From the NCBI RefSeq assembly GCF_014357575.1, contig NZ_JACONW010000019.1, positions 1-54,504 of the forward strand: a stretch of 54,504 bases of DNA, read 5' to 3'. The stretch comes from Pseudomonas folii (GTDB lineage: Bacteria; Pseudomonadota; Gammaproteobacteria; Pseudomonadales; Pseudomonadaceae). Shown in pieces: positions 1-10,984 of this stretch; position 1 is the stretch's first letter; every line of letters begins with the position of its first letter. A program made the translations under genes and the position numbers. The notes beneath the pieces are model-generated. The model did no database searches. It saw nothing but the letters and a program-made list of their open reading frames with translations, and had not been told where the DNA came from.

Positions 1-22
1 TCACCATTACGCATGAGACTAA

Positions 23-967
23 CTACTCCCCCGGCCAGAACGCTCTGATCCCGGCCACACCTTGCGCGCCGTTCTCCCAGGCTTTTTGCTGTTCAGCAGG
101 GCCAACACCACCGAGCAGATAAACCGGTTTGCTGCACCCGGCAATCAACTCACGCGCCTGCTCCCAGCCCAACGGCTGAGCATCAGGGTGAGTCTGGGTT
201 GGCTGCACCGGCGACAAGGTCACGAAATCGACGTCCATCAGTTCGGCCAGAGCCAATTCTTCAGCGTTATGACAAGAGGCCGCCAGCCAGCGATCCTTCG
301 GAAACGGACGCCCGTTCGGGGCCAGTTTGCGTAGCTGTGCCGACGTCAGGTGCCAACCCGCAGCGGGAAAGTCCCCCAACCATTCCAGCGGCCCCTTGAG
401 CATCAATTGCGCTTTACCGGCACACAACCCCACGGCGTCCACCGCCAGATCGCGGTATTGCGGGTCATACCCATTCGGCGCACGCAACTGGATCAGCTTG
501 ATACCGCCCGCAACAGCCTTCTGAATACCACGCAGCAATTGCGGGGTTTCCAGTTCGCCAGGGGTGATCAGGTACTCACCCGGCAAACGCGCCGCAGCAA
601 CAATGGGCTGATTGGCGGCTGGGAATTCATAATCTGCCAATTCACGATGGGTTACCCAGGCCAGTGGCTGCCCTTCGACGCCATGCGGTTCGCCGGTAAA
701 TGCCGACACTTCCCAGACATCCAGCAGCACCTGCTTGTCCGGATAGTCATGCTGAATCTTGATCAGCGGCCGTGCCTGGGTGACCACGATGTTCAACTCT
801 TCCTGAAGCTCACGGGAAAGTGCCGACTCGACAGTCTCTCCCGGTTCGACCTTGCCGCCGGGAAATTCCCACAAACCGCCCTGGTGCTGAGTGTCGGCAC
901 GCCGCGCGATAAGGATCTTGCCGTCAACGCCGCGGATAACCGCTGCTGCTACATGAATACGTTTCAC
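23..967 (-). CDS. mutT: Nudix hydrolase / thiamine-phosphate-synthase-like fusion (MutT-type)
   Basis: A 314-residue two-domain protein. Residues 1-125 are a MutT-type Nudix domain with a Nudix box at about residues 38-60 (Gly38, Glu44, and the R-E-L-Q-E-E core at 52-57). Family members clean oxidised dGTP from the nucleotide pool. Residues ~130-314 resemble a ThiE/TenI-type TIM barrel (IQLRAP near the start, LLGGVGP near the end). This fusion is standard in pseudomonads, and the role of the second domain is not settled. I start it at the GTG at 967 because it forms a GTGA overlap with the stop of the upstream GST gene and the protein then begins with the usual KRIHVAAAVI. An upstream GTG/ATG-type start would intrude into the GST gene. 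It is the last gene seen of a short minus-strand unit. The name is firm for domain 1 only. Confidence 0.92.
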   Translation of the reverse strand: MKRIHVAAAVIRGVDGKILIARRADTQHQGGLWEFPGGKVEPGETVESALSRELQEELNIVVTQARPLIKIQHDYPDKQVLLDVWEVSAFTGEPHGVEGQPLAWVTHRELADYEFPAANQPIVAAARLPGEYLITPGELETPQLLRGIQKAVAGGIKLIQLRAPNGYDPQYRDLAVDAVGLCAGKAQLMLKGPLEWLGDFPAAGWHLTSAQLRKLAPNGRPFPKDRWLAASCHNAEELALAELMDVDFVTLSPVQPTQTHPDAQPLGWEQARELIAGCSKPVYLLGGVGPAEQQKAWENGAQGVAGIRAFWPGE

Positions 968-1596
968 CCTTCGACTTCCTCTAAAGCAGCCTTCTGCCAA
1001 CGCTGGAACAGCGGCCATTGGTAGAGGGTTTCGATGTACGCCAACGCTTCGGCGGGCAGTTCGATCCGGTACGTGCGCAAGCGTACCGCCACAGGTGCAA
1101 AGAACGCGTCAGCTGCGCTGGCCTTGCCGAACAGAAACGGACCGCTTTCAGCCGCAACCGCCCGGCACTCAGCCCATAGCTGGACGATGCGTTCGATGTC
1201 GTTCTGAGCTTCCACAGAGATGACTTCCAGTGCTGCGTCTCGGTGCAAGTCCATGGGCAGATTCGAGCGCAGCCCGATGAAACCGCTGTGCATTTGCGCA
1301 CATGCCGAACGCGCCTGGGCACGCGCAGCGGTGTCGCTGGGCCACAGCCCTGCATCAGGGAATTGCTCTGCGAGGTATTCGATGATCGCCAGCGAGTCGG
1401 CAATCGAACCATGCGGGGTTTTCAGCAGGGGCACCTTGCCGGACGGCGAGTGCTCGAGAATCTGCTGGCGGGTGTTTGTCTGATCCAGGCGGATCAGCTG
1501 TTCGGTGTACGCCGCACCCGTCATGTAAAGCGCCAGCGCCGGTCGCAGAGACCATGAAGAGTAACGTTTGTCGCCGATGATCAGGTGCAGGGTCAT
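964..1596 (-). CDS. Glutathione S-transferase family protein
   Basis: A 210-residue cytosolic GST. The N-terminal thioredoxin-like half has an S-S-W-S-L-R-P motif near residues 14-20, where the Ser would contact the glutathione thiol. The G-K-V-P-L-L segment and the A-D-S-L-A-I-I-E-Y-L motif that bind glutathione follow. The C-terminal half is the usual all-helical domain. The likely role is conjugation or isomerisation with glutathione, but the substrate cannot be read from sequence. It overlaps the downstream Nudix gene by 4 bp, so the two are probably co-translated. This gene pair beside argJ and secA is a conserved Pseudomonas arrangement (from memory of the genus). Confidence 0.9.
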   Translation of the reverse strand: MTLHLIIGDKRYSSWSLRPALALYMTGAAYTEQLIRLDQTNTRQQILEHSPSGKVPLLKTPHGSIADSLAIIEYLAEQFPDAGLWPSDTAARAQARSACAQMHSGFIGLRSNLPMDLHRDAALEVISVEAQNDIERIVQLWAECRAVAAESGPFLFGKASAADAFFAPVAVRLRTYRIELPAEALAYIETLYQWPLFQRWQKAALEEVEG

Positions 1597-1677
1597 GAGG
1601 AGTTCTCCAGATAGAACGAGCTGATCATGTTCCTGTGGACTTTACACTGCCTGCAAATTGATCGGCACCTGTATCGA

Positions 1678-1807
1678 CGCCATCGCGAGCAAGCTCACTC
1701 CTACAGAAAACTGTGGTCGGTAGGAACGGATTCATCCGCGAAGAAGCTGGCGCGGTTTATCAGGTAAATCGCGTTGACGTCTCCGGGAATGAATTCCCTC
1801 CCACAGG
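1678..1807. repeat. Cluster of three REP-type palindromic units
   Basis: The space between the GST start and the argJ stop holds three imperfect palindromes of the Pseudomonas REP type, at about 1678-1706, 1716-1752 and 1783-1807. Each pairs a short inverted stem with a (C/G)TAGGA- or GTGGGAG-like flank. The three stems differ in sequence, so they look like separate REP families or diverged copies rather than a recent tandem duplication. They lie just downstream of argJ and could act in its transcription termination. I see no other gene in 1597-1823. Confidence 0.65.
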
Positions 1808-1823
1808 TCCGATTGTCGTCAGA

Positions 1824-3041
1824 TCAAGTGCGGTATTCCGCATTGATCTTCACGTACTCGTGGGACAAGTCGGTGGTCCAGATGGTCTCGCTGCAATCAC
1901 CACGGCCGAGTTCGATGCGAATGGTGATTTCGGCTTCGGCCATTACTGCCGAGCCTTGCTCTTCAGTGTAGGTGGTCGCGCGGCAGCCCTTGCTGGCGAT
2001 GCACACGGAGCCCAGAAACACATCAATCTTGCTCACATCAAGATCAGGCACACCGGCACGACCTACAGCGGCCAGAATACGGCCCCAGTTAGGATCGGAC
2101 GCGAACAGCGCGGTCTTGATCAATGGCGAGTGAGCCACGGCGTAACCCACGTCCAGACACTCCTGGTGATTGCCGCCGCCGTTGACTTCAACCGTCACGA
2201 ACTTGGTAGCGCCTTCGCCATCACGGACGATGGCCTGAGCCACTTCCATGCATACCTCGAATACGGCTGTTTTCAGCGCGTCGAACAGCGGACCCTTGGC
2301 TTCGGTCACTTCCGGCAGATTAGCCTGGCCCGTTGCGATCAGCATGCAGCAGTCATTGGTCGACGTGTCGCCATCGATAGTGATGCGGTTGAACGACTTG
2401 TTGGCGCCGTCACGGATCAGATCCTGCAGCACGCTTTGCGAAACCTTGGCGTCAGTGGCGATATAGCCCAGCATGGTCGCCATGTTCGGGCGAATCATGC
2501 CTGCGCCTTTGCTGATACCGGTCACGGTGACGGTTACGCCATCAATCTGGAACTGACGGCTCGCGCCCTTTGGCAGCGTGTCAGTGGTCATGATGCCGGT
2601 TGCCGCAGCAGCCCAGTTATCCACAGACAGGTCATCAAGGGCCGCCTGCAACGCGCCTTCGATCTTTTCCACAGGCAATGGCTCGCCGATGACACCGGTG
2701 GAATATGGCAGCACGGCATCGGCGTCCACGCCAGTCAGTTCAGCCAGCTTGGAGCATGTGCGCGCAGCGTTGGCCAGACCCGGCTCGCCGGTACCGGCGT
2801 TGGCATTACCAGTGTTGGTCAGCAGATAACGAACAGGGCCGTTGACGCGCTGTTTGGCGAGAATGACCGGTGCTGCGCAGAACGCGTTAAGGGTGAAAAC
2901 ACCCGCAACACTGGAGCCTTCGGCACAGCGCATGACCACAACGTCCTTGCGACCCGGACGTTTGATGCCGGCAGAAGAAATGCCCAGTTCAAAACCGGGA
3001 ACCGGGTGCAATGTCGGCAAAGGACCAAGACCAACAGCCAT
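1824..3041 (-). CDS. argJ: Arginine biosynthesis bifunctional protein ArgJ
   Basis: A 405-residue ornithine acetyltransferase / N-acetylglutamate synthase. It moves acetyl from N-acetylornithine to glutamate, recycling acetyl groups in arginine synthesis, in the cytoplasm. The self-cleavage site is visible as M-A-T-M-L-G-Y, with Thr189 as the predicted N-terminal nucleophile of the beta chain after cleavage behind Ala188. The glycine-rich L-T-N-T-G-N-A-N segment lies near residue 75. Length and both ends match the family. It is a single gene between secA (upstream) and the REP cluster. Activity on acetyl-CoA (bifunctional versus monofunctional ArgJ) cannot be told from sequence alone. Confidence 0.97.
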   Translation of the reverse strand: MAVGLGPLPTLHPVPGFELGISSAGIKRPGRKDVVVMRCAEGSSVAGVFTLNAFCAAPVILAKQRVNGPVRYLLTNTGNANAGTGEPGLANAARTCSKLAELTGVDADAVLPYSTGVIGEPLPVEKIEGALQAALDDLSVDNWAAAATGIMTTDTLPKGASRQFQIDGVTVTVTGISKGAGMIRPNMATMLGYIATDAKVSQSVLQDLIRDGANKSFNRITIDGDTSTNDCCMLIATGQANLPEVTEAKGPLFDALKTAVFEVCMEVAQAIVRDGEGATKFVTVEVNGGGNHQECLDVGYAVAHSPLIKTALFASDPNWGRILAAVGRAGVPDLDVSKIDVFLGSVCIASKGCRATTYTEEQGSAVMAEAEITIRIELGRGDCSETIWTTDLSHEYVKINAEYRT

Positions 3042-3096
3042 GAGGTGCGCTCCTTGAAAGATATCTGCGCCGCCCGCTTCGGTACGGCAGTCGATT

Positions 3097-3132
3097 GAAA
3101 AACGCCGCGACGGGTAAGCCGGTCGCGGCGTT
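3097..3132 (-). terminator. Rho-independent terminator of secA
   Basis: A perfect 11-bp stem (AACGCCGCGAC / GTCGCGGCGTT) with a 10-nt loop. On the minus strand it is followed by a run of T. It sits 40 bp after the secA stop and before argJ, so it separates the two transcripts. Confidence 0.85.
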
Positions 3133-3172
3133 AGTGCTGTTACTTCAAAACCACTACCGGATCAGATCAGGA

Positions 3173-5905
<2,733 letters not shown>

Positions 5906-6212
5906 ATCGACAGGATCTTCCAGACATAGGAATGGAGGGCGGCCCCGTGAGTCGCCCGTGCAGCCCTCATGGCCGCATGCGAACGAGTATTCTACCCGGA
6001 AACGATGGTGAGGAAAGTGGCGTTATTCCACGATGCTGGCACAGCGCTGTGACGGGGCTGTTTGTAGATAGGGTCATTTCCTGAGAGTTCAACCCGTCCA
6101 ACGCAGAAGTTAGCCATTGATTTAACGGGTAAAACAGGCAAACCCGCATGGGACAAGGGGTTGCGGGCGCTTTCTGATAACATGACAAACTTGTCATCCA
6201 GGGTTGTAGCTC
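5906..6212. other. Divergent secA/dciA intergenic region (307 bp)
   Basis: Separates the divergent secA and dciA genes and must carry both promoters. The clearest element is a 16-bp palindrome near dciA (listed separately). Short open frames on the minus strand here have no recognisable product, ribosome binding site or SecM-type arrest motif, so I do not call a gene. Confidence 0.5.
6182..6197. promoter_or_regulatory. Operator-like palindrome upstream of dciA
   Basis: A perfect inverted repeat ATGACAA-AC-TTGTCAT that ends 15 bp before the dciA start codon. It is too AT-rich and too short for a terminator, and its dyad form suits a dimeric DNA-binding protein. The cognate regulator is unknown. 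Confidence 0.4.
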
Positions 6213-6671
6213 ATGGCGTTTCGTCCACTCCCCGCTCGGGCACCCGCAGTATTGCTGCGTGAAGCGAAGCCTTTGAAAGGTATTTTTCACCACGCCCAGC
6301 GTTTGGGGCACTTGCAACGGCTGCTTGAAAGCCAGTTGCAGCCTGCTGCGCGCGAACATTGTCATGTTGCTTCATGGCGCGAAGGCAGCTTGCTGCTGAT
6401 TGTGACCGACGGTCACTGGGCGACGCGTCTGCGCTATCAACAAAAGCGCCTGCAGCGACAGCTGACGGCCTTCGACGAATTCGCCAGCCTCACGCGGATT
6501 GTCTTCAAGGTCCAACCCCCTACGCCCGCTCAGGGGGCTAAAGGTCACACGATGGACTTGTCAACCGTAGCCGCCGAGAGCATTCAGGCGACGGCTGACG
6601 GGATCACTGATCCGAAACTGCGCGCCGCGCTGGAGCGCCTGGCGGCGCATGCGAAGGATCGCAAGGTTTAA
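6213..6671 (+). CDS. dciA: DciA-type replicative helicase loader (DUF721)
   Basis: A 152-residue protein of the DUF721/DciA family. DciA is the ancestral factor that helps load the replicative helicase DnaB at the origin in bacteria lacking DnaC. The N-terminal ~110 residues form the conserved domain: the L-x-x-L-x-x-L helix followed by the basic L-L-I-V-T-D-x-x-W-A-T-R-L-R-Y segment at about residues 65-80. The C-terminal tail is variable. The gene lies beside secA, as in other pseudomonads, and is preceded by a palindrome that may control it. It ends just before a REP pair that probably terminates transcription from both sides. Confidence 0.85.
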   Translation: MAFRPLPARAPAVLLREAKPLKGIFHHAQRLGHLQRLLESQLQPAAREHCHVASWREGSLLLIVTDGHWATRLRYQQKRLQRQLTAFDEFASLTRIVFKVQPPTPAQGAKGHTMDLSTVAAESIQATADGITDPKLRAALERLAAHAKDRKV

Positions 6672-6684
6672 CCCAGAACCCGTA

Positions 6685-6768
6685 GGACCGGCTTTAGCCG
6701 GGAGGACGTCTGGGCATCCGCTAGATCTGCTTCGGCAGAAATACTCTCCTCCCGGCTAAAGCCGGTCC
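6685..6768. repeat. Inverted REP pair with nested UUCG hairpin
   Basis: Two perfect 21-bp inverted arms (6685-6705 and 6748-6768), each itself a REP-type palindrome with an ACCGGCTTTAGCCGG core. Between them lies a stable hairpin TCTGC-TTCG-GCAGA (6726-6739). The whole forms a BIME-like cruciform in the convergent space between dciA and gspN and could serve as a bidirectional terminator and mRNA 3' protector. Confidence 0.8.
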
Positions 6769-6889
6769 AACGGGATTGAAAGCAAACTGTAGATTCTCCA
6801 ACAAAAATCGAATCTATTCAGTGACTTATATTTTTTGACACGAGCGCCATAGCACCGCGTACTCCTGCAAGCGCCGAAATTCAGCGCAC

Positions 6890-7564
6890 TCAACGCTTGC
6901 CCAACACCGTTTCGAATTGAGAAGCCCCTGCCTTGAGCATACCCGCCTGCACCAACAACGGCGTGACCACAGCTTCCGGCTCGACCCAACCGTTGAGCTT
7001 TACCCGACGCGCACCCGGTTCCAGTCGAGCCTCGAAGCGATGCTCGCCCTCGCGCTGCACATCGACCAAAAGCCTTACGCCATCGCTGCATTCGAATCTT
7101 AGATGCGCGCTGCCAAGGACCACTGTCCACGGTGAAAGCAGGGCCACGTCCTGCCCCTGAAGATCGCCCGTACTGGACAGACACTTGGTACCTCGACCGT
7201 TCAGTTGTAACCGGCCTCGCCAATGACCATCAAGCAGATAACCTGTTGCCGCGGTCAATTGACTGGCGACGGGCTCAAACTGCGCCTGCCAGGCCCACGG
7301 CCAGCCGCTGACCTTCAACTCCCATATGCGTTGCTGGAAACCAGCACTCAAACTGGCTTGCCCGAGCCAGGGTTGAACACGCCAGACCAACGGTCCCAGT
7401 ACGCCGAGCCTGTCCATGCGACCGTTCCACAGCGTGCCGCTGACTGCCACTGGCTGCCAGGCGGGATTCCACGGTACAAATCTGGTCAAAAATGCAGCAG
7501 GCGTGTTCAGCATCAGCGTCGCGATAAAAACCACTGCACCCAGTACCCATAATCTGCGACTCAT
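6890..7564 (-). CDS. gspN: Type II secretion system protein N
   Basis: A 224-residue GspN-like protein. It has one N-terminal membrane anchor (about residues 5-25), then a periplasmic domain with the P-W-N-P-A-W / V-S-G-T-L-W-N-G-R pattern typical of GspN. GspN is an accessory inner-membrane part of some type II systems and its exact job is not settled. It is the last gene of the 12-gene minus-strand operon and overlaps gspM by an ATGA. Identity rests on position plus these weak motifs. Confidence 0.8.
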   Translation of the reverse strand: MSRRLWVLGAVVFIATLMLNTPAAFLTRFVPWNPAWQPVAVSGTLWNGRMDRLGVLGPLVWRVQPWLGQASLSAGFQQRIWELKVSGWPWAWQAQFEPVASQLTAATGYLLDGHWRGRLQLNGRGTKCLSSTGDLQGQDVALLSPWTVVLGSAHLRFECSDGVRLLVDVQREGEHRFEARLEPGARRVKLNGWVEPEAVVTPLLVQAGMLKAGASQFETVLGKR

Positions 7565-7998
7565 GGCTGGCCGCCTGTGCGCCCGACGTCCAGACTGAAC
7601 ACCAGGCTTTGATGTCCCTGTTCAAGGCTCCAGCGCAGAGGGCGACCGCCTTGTGCCTGGATGCTGCTCAACAGTTGCGCCAGGCCTTCTGCACGCGTCA
7701 GCTCACCCTGCAATTGCCAGACATCCCCCCGCGTCTCGACCCGCGTCAACACCAGTCCACGTGCACTGGCCAAGGCTTGCCAGTACTCGCTGGTGAAGGT
7801 GATACCGGGCGTTAGCGCCCGGGCCTGCTGCGCGAGCATTGGCCACTGCCGCAACTCCTTGCTCAACGCAAGCAGCGGGCGACCGATCAGTACCAGCAGT
7901 AAAGTCAGCACCACCACCCATCCTGCCAACAACGTATAACGGCGAATGGCGGGTAAGGCGCTGAAGGCCATGAAAGCCCGATCAATAAAAGCCTTCAT
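7561..7998 (-). CDS. gspM: Type II secretion system protein M
   Basis: A 145-residue bitopic inner-membrane protein. A short cytoplasmic N-terminus precedes a membrane segment around residues 20-42 and a periplasmic ferredoxin-like domain. GspM partners GspL in the inner-membrane platform that couples the ATPase to pseudopilus assembly. It has ATGA overlaps with gspL upstream and gspN downstream. Sequence conservation in this family is low, so the call leans on topology and gene order. Confidence 0.85.
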   Translation of the reverse strand: MKAFIDRAFMAFSALPAIRRYTLLAGWVVVLTLLLVLIGRPLLALSKELRQWPMLAQQARALTPGITFTSEYWQALASARGLVLTRVETRGDVWQLQGELTRAEGLAQLLSSIQAQGGRPLRWSLEQGHQSLVFSLDVGRTGGQP

Positions 7999-9131
7999 GG
8001 CTGTCCGTCCAGATTGAAGTGAAGGGTCAGCAATGAGGTCTTTGCGTCCGGCTCGACTCTCACCTTCGCACCCGCAGTCTGGGCGATCGCTTGCCAGTGA
8101 TCCGTCGCCGACCCCGTTTTACTGCCGTGGAGCACCACCCGCCAGTTTTGCCCGTCGAAGTAGCTACCGGATACGCCCCAACCCTGCTGAGTGTCGAGCC
8201 AGCGCCCTACTGCTTTTTCCAACTCCACCATTTGCTGTTGACGGGTTCGCCAGTCAAGCTGATCGGCATGCATCCGGGCCAGCAATCGCTCAGCCTGGCG
8301 AGCGTTAGCCACCGGACCGGTGACTGCCTCGACCTGCGCTTTCCAGACAGGCACCTGCTGCCACAACTGCCCTACCGCCAAAGTCCCCCAACATAGCGAC
8401 AACAACACGCAGGCCGCCATCAAAAGACGCTGGGTTTGACTGAAAGGCAGCGTTCGCCGCGTCGCGTTCATCTTGCGACGGCCAACACCGCTCAGCAGGT
8501 TGGGCAGACGATCCAGTGATGCCCACTGTGACGGCCATGATCCGGATATTTCATGGTCAACAGGCTTCCATCCCTCGGGCAGCTCGCCCAGCACATCAGG
8601 CCAGCGCAGCCAGCGCTGCACACCATTGGCATCGGTACGCTTGAGGCAACTGTCATCTGCGCGAGCCCAACGCAACGACTGATCAGGCTCCGGCGCTGGC
8701 AATAGCTGCATTTCCGCCCATAGATGGCTGGGCGAAAGACCCAATGCGTCGCACTCTGCCAACCAGCGCTCGACGAGCACTCGTTCCACTACGAGTAATT
8801 CAAGATGCCCGTCCACCCGGGAAAGGCAGCTAACCTGCAACTGATCGGCAGGCTGTTGCAAGGATTCCTCTAATAGCTGCGGCCATTCGTGGGGTTTGAG
8901 TCCTGGCGGCGCAGACACCTGGAAATGGCTGCAATGCTCAGCGGGTATTATCAGCGCGACGGACTCTTGCGCAGAATGTGCAGGCGCAGGCCAGTTACCT
9001 GACTCAGTTCCGGGCAAGCGGCGCCATTGCAAGGGTGCCGAAGCATCGAGGGCAGGACGCACCAGCAACCACTGTCGCGCAGCGGATCGGTCAGCGCGCC
9101 AACGGTCAAGCATGGCAGCAGACCGGATCAT
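7995..9131 (-). CDS. gspL: Type II secretion system protein L
   Basis: A 378-residue bitopic platform protein. The large N-terminal cytoplasmic part (actin-like fold in the family) binds the GspE ATPase. One membrane helix lies at about residues 230-255 (L-L-M-A-A-C-V-L-L-S-L-C-W-G). The C-terminal ~120 residues are periplasmic and pair with GspM. The start is an ATG that overlaps the gspJ stop by 4 bp. Sequence and length suit the family. Confidence 0.9.
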   Translation of the reverse strand: MIRSAAMLDRWRADRSAARQWLLVRPALDASAPLQWRRLPGTESGNWPAPAHSAQESVALIIPAEHCSHFQVSAPPGLKPHEWPQLLEESLQQPADQLQVSCLSRVDGHLELLVVERVLVERWLAECDALGLSPSHLWAEMQLLPAPEPDQSLRWARADDSCLKRTDANGVQRWLRWPDVLGELPEGWKPVDHEISGSWPSQWASLDRLPNLLSGVGRRKMNATRRTLPFSQTQRLLMAACVLLSLCWGTLAVGQLWQQVPVWKAQVEAVTGPVANARQAERLLARMHADQLDWRTRQQQMVELEKAVGRWLDTQQGWGVSGSYFDGQNWRVVLHGSKTGSATDHWQAIAQTAGAKVRVEPDAKTSLLTLHFNLDGQP

Positions 9132-9718
9132 AATGAGCTATCCGGCAAATTGAAGGTGCAGACATAAGGCGCTCCATGACGCTCGAATTCGAGTCGCACA
9201 CCCCGACTGGGCTGCTGGGCGACCGACGAAGGAAACGCCAGCCAGCGGGTTCCCTGATAAAAACTGAACTGGACCTTATCGACGCCATCCAGCCGCTCCC
9301 GGCGCTGCCATCGGGCGACACTGGCTGCATATAGATCGCCCGAGGTGGAGACCTCCAGACTGCGCTCACGCGGGCGGAACTCTAGCCGCTGCCTTTGCAA
9401 CCGCGACTGTCCGTCAACGTCGGGCCAAGCGGTCAGTGCCACCCAGTCGAGCTGCCGGGCTGCAGGCTTCCAGTCCAGCCAGCTCACCGGCAGTGGCAGG
9501 CGCTGTTCGTACAAACGGCGCAGGACCATGCCGTCCAGCCTTCGCTCCAGCGCCAGACAGAACTCCAGCACCAGCGGCTCGTTTCCTGGTTCGGCAAGAC
9601 GCTCACGAACGCTCAACCAACCATTGACCAACGCGGCAAGCATCACGCCAAGCACAGCTGTCAACGCCATTGCCACCAGCAATTCGACCAGGGTCAGGCC
9701 TTGTTCCGGTCGCCTCAT
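9128..9718 (-). CDS. gspJ: Type II secretion minor pseudopilin GspJ
   Basis: A 196-residue prepilin-like protein. Prepilin peptidase should cut after Gly7 (E-Q-G / L-T-L-V-E-L-L), leaving Glu at +5, followed by the usual ~20-residue hydrophobic helix. GspJ joins GspI and GspK at the pseudopilus tip. It has 4-bp overlaps with gspI and gspL. No prepilin peptidase gene is in the window, so processing would rely on PilD encoded elsewhere. Confidence 0.9.
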   Translation of the reverse strand: MRRPEQGLTLVELLVAMALTAVLGVMLAALVNGWLSVRERLAEPGNEPLVLEFCLALERRLDGMVLRRLYEQRLPLPVSWLDWKPAARQLDWVALTAWPDVDGQSRLQRQRLEFRPRERSLEVSTSGDLYAASVARWQRRERLDGVDKVQFSFYQGTRWLAFPSSVAQQPSRGVRLEFERHGAPYVCTFNLPDSSL

Positions 9719-10080
9719 GGCCGCACCAGAAACAGAGTGAAATGTCCGAGCGGCTCGCGCTCATCGCGAGCTGCAAACAGTGCCAGTTCGCCCCGCCTCA
9801 AGTTCTGCACGCGAGTCATGCCCAGATCCAGACGCCAGTAGCAGGTCATCTCACCCTGACGCAACTCGCCGCGCACCTGATTGATCTTCGGCCAATAACG
9901 CTCGACCCCGAATCGTGCTTCCAACTCACGCGCACAAAGACTGCCGAGTCGATGCTGTTGAACCGCCTGATGAACCGCGATGCGCTGGCGCAACATTTGA
10001 CTGACCATCACCGCCATTATCGCCGCGATGCCCAAGGCAACCATCACTTCAAGCAATGTAAAACCGGCCTCGCGCTTCAT
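9715..10080 (-). CDS. gspI: Type II secretion minor pseudopilin GspI
   Basis: A 121-residue pseudopilin with the cleavage motif E-A-G / F-T-L-L-E-V-M (cut after Gly6, Glu at +5). GspI nucleates the tip complex with GspJ and GspK. It has ATGA-type overlaps on both sides. Length is normal for the family. Confidence 0.9.
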   Translation of the reverse strand: MKREAGFTLLEVMVALGIAAIMAVMVSQMLRQRIAVHQAVQQHRLGSLCARELEARFGVERYWPKINQVRGELRQGEMTCYWRLDLGMTRVQNLRRGELALFAARDEREPLGHFTLFLVRP

Positions 10081-10526
10081 GGCAGCCGCACCTGGGTGAG
10101 GCTGTTGTCAGTACTCCACTCCCAGCGTTGCTGCCCTTCAGGCCATTGCCAGTTCAACGTCACCGGTCTGGCCACCCCGGCAGGCGTGAACACCACCTGT
10201 GGCTCAGTGGACACTGACCAGTCTGCCGCCAACTCGGCTGGCCAAGGCTTGAGTCGAGTCGGTTCAACCACCCAACGCGCCAGGCCCCGGTCCTGCTGCA
10301 ATTCCACGAATTCGGGTTGCCGACCATTCCAGCGCATGCCCAATACCTGACCGCTGTGTCGGGCCTGCGCGGCCCGGATTCGCGCCTCGGCGGCCAGTTG
10401 CTGCAAGGCTTGCTGCATCGGAGCCTGACCTGAGTCCAGCCACGCGACACTCATGGCACTGAACAAGCCGATGATCAGCAACACCACCAGCATCTCCAGC
10501 AGCGAGAAGCCTTGCGAAAACTTCAC
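10077..10526 (-). CDS. gspH: Type II secretion minor pseudopilin GspH
   Basis: A 149-residue pseudopilin with the cleavage site S-Q-G / F-S-L-L-E-M-L (after Gly6, Glu at +5). GspH links the tip complex to the GspG shaft. It starts 2 bp after the gspG stop and overlaps gspI by 4 bp. Confidence 0.9.
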   Translation of the reverse strand: MKFSQGFSLLEMLVVLLIIGLFSAMSVAWLDSGQAPMQQALQQLAAEARIRAAQARHSGQVLGMRWNGRQPEFVELQQDRGLARWVVEPTRLKPWPAELAADWSVSTEPQVVFTPAGVARPVTLNWQWPEGQQRWEWSTDNSLTQVRLP

Positions 10527-10528
10527 GA

Positions 10529-10966
10529 TCAGAGATTCCAGTTACCGATGTCAGCGTCTGTCCCTTCGCCTTCCGACGCGCCGTCAGCCCCCAGGGAATA
10601 GATATCAATGCGTCCATGCTCGCCGGGAGCACGGTAGTGGTAGGGGTTGCCCCAAGGATCATCTGGCAGACGCCGGATGTAACCATCAGCACGCCACGAG
10701 CGTGGCAGTGGTTCGACCTTGGGTGCGCTGACCAAGGCGTTCAGTCCCTGTTCGGTACTGGGGTAACGCAAGTTATCCAGACGATACATATCCAGCGCCT
10801 GTTCCAGCGTGGACAGATCAGCGAGGACTTTCTGGCGCATGGCCTTGTCCTGATTGCCGAGCACGCTGGGTGCAACGACTGCTATCAGCAAACCAATTAT
10901 GAAGATCACCACCATGATTTCCATCAACGTGAAGCCGCGCTGGCGCTTTTGATTCAGAGGGGGCAT
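10529..10966 (-). CDS. gspG: Type II secretion major pseudopilin GspG
   Basis: A 145-residue major pseudopilin that builds the periplasmic shaft. The prepilin site is Q-R-G / F-T-L-M-E-I-M with Glu at +5. The C-terminal region has the G-L-N-A-L-V, D-P-W-G-N-P-Y and Y-S-L-G-A-D-G segments of the calcium-binding GspG fold. I choose the ATG at 10966 because a GGAG sits 9 nt upstream. An alternative in-frame ATG at 10981 would add five residues and overlaps that ribosome binding site. The gene follows gspF directly. Confidence 0.94.
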   Translation of the reverse strand: MPPLNQKRQRGFTLMEIMVVIFIIGLLIAVVAPSVLGNQDKAMRQKVLADLSTLEQALDMYRLDNLRYPSTEQGLNALVSAPKVEPLPRSWRADGYIRRLPDDPWGNPYHYRAPGEHGRIDIYSLGADGASEGEGTDADIGNWNL

Positions 10967-10984
10967 GACAAAACTCTCCATGGA

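Noticed and set aside
1713..3098. 461-codon plus-strand open frame opposite argJ
   Set aside because: Antisense shadow of a clear argJ. No recognisable domain and no ribosome binding site.
5992..6183. Short minus-strand frame upstream of secA as a possible secM
   Set aside because: No signal peptide, no arrest motif and no good ribosome binding site.
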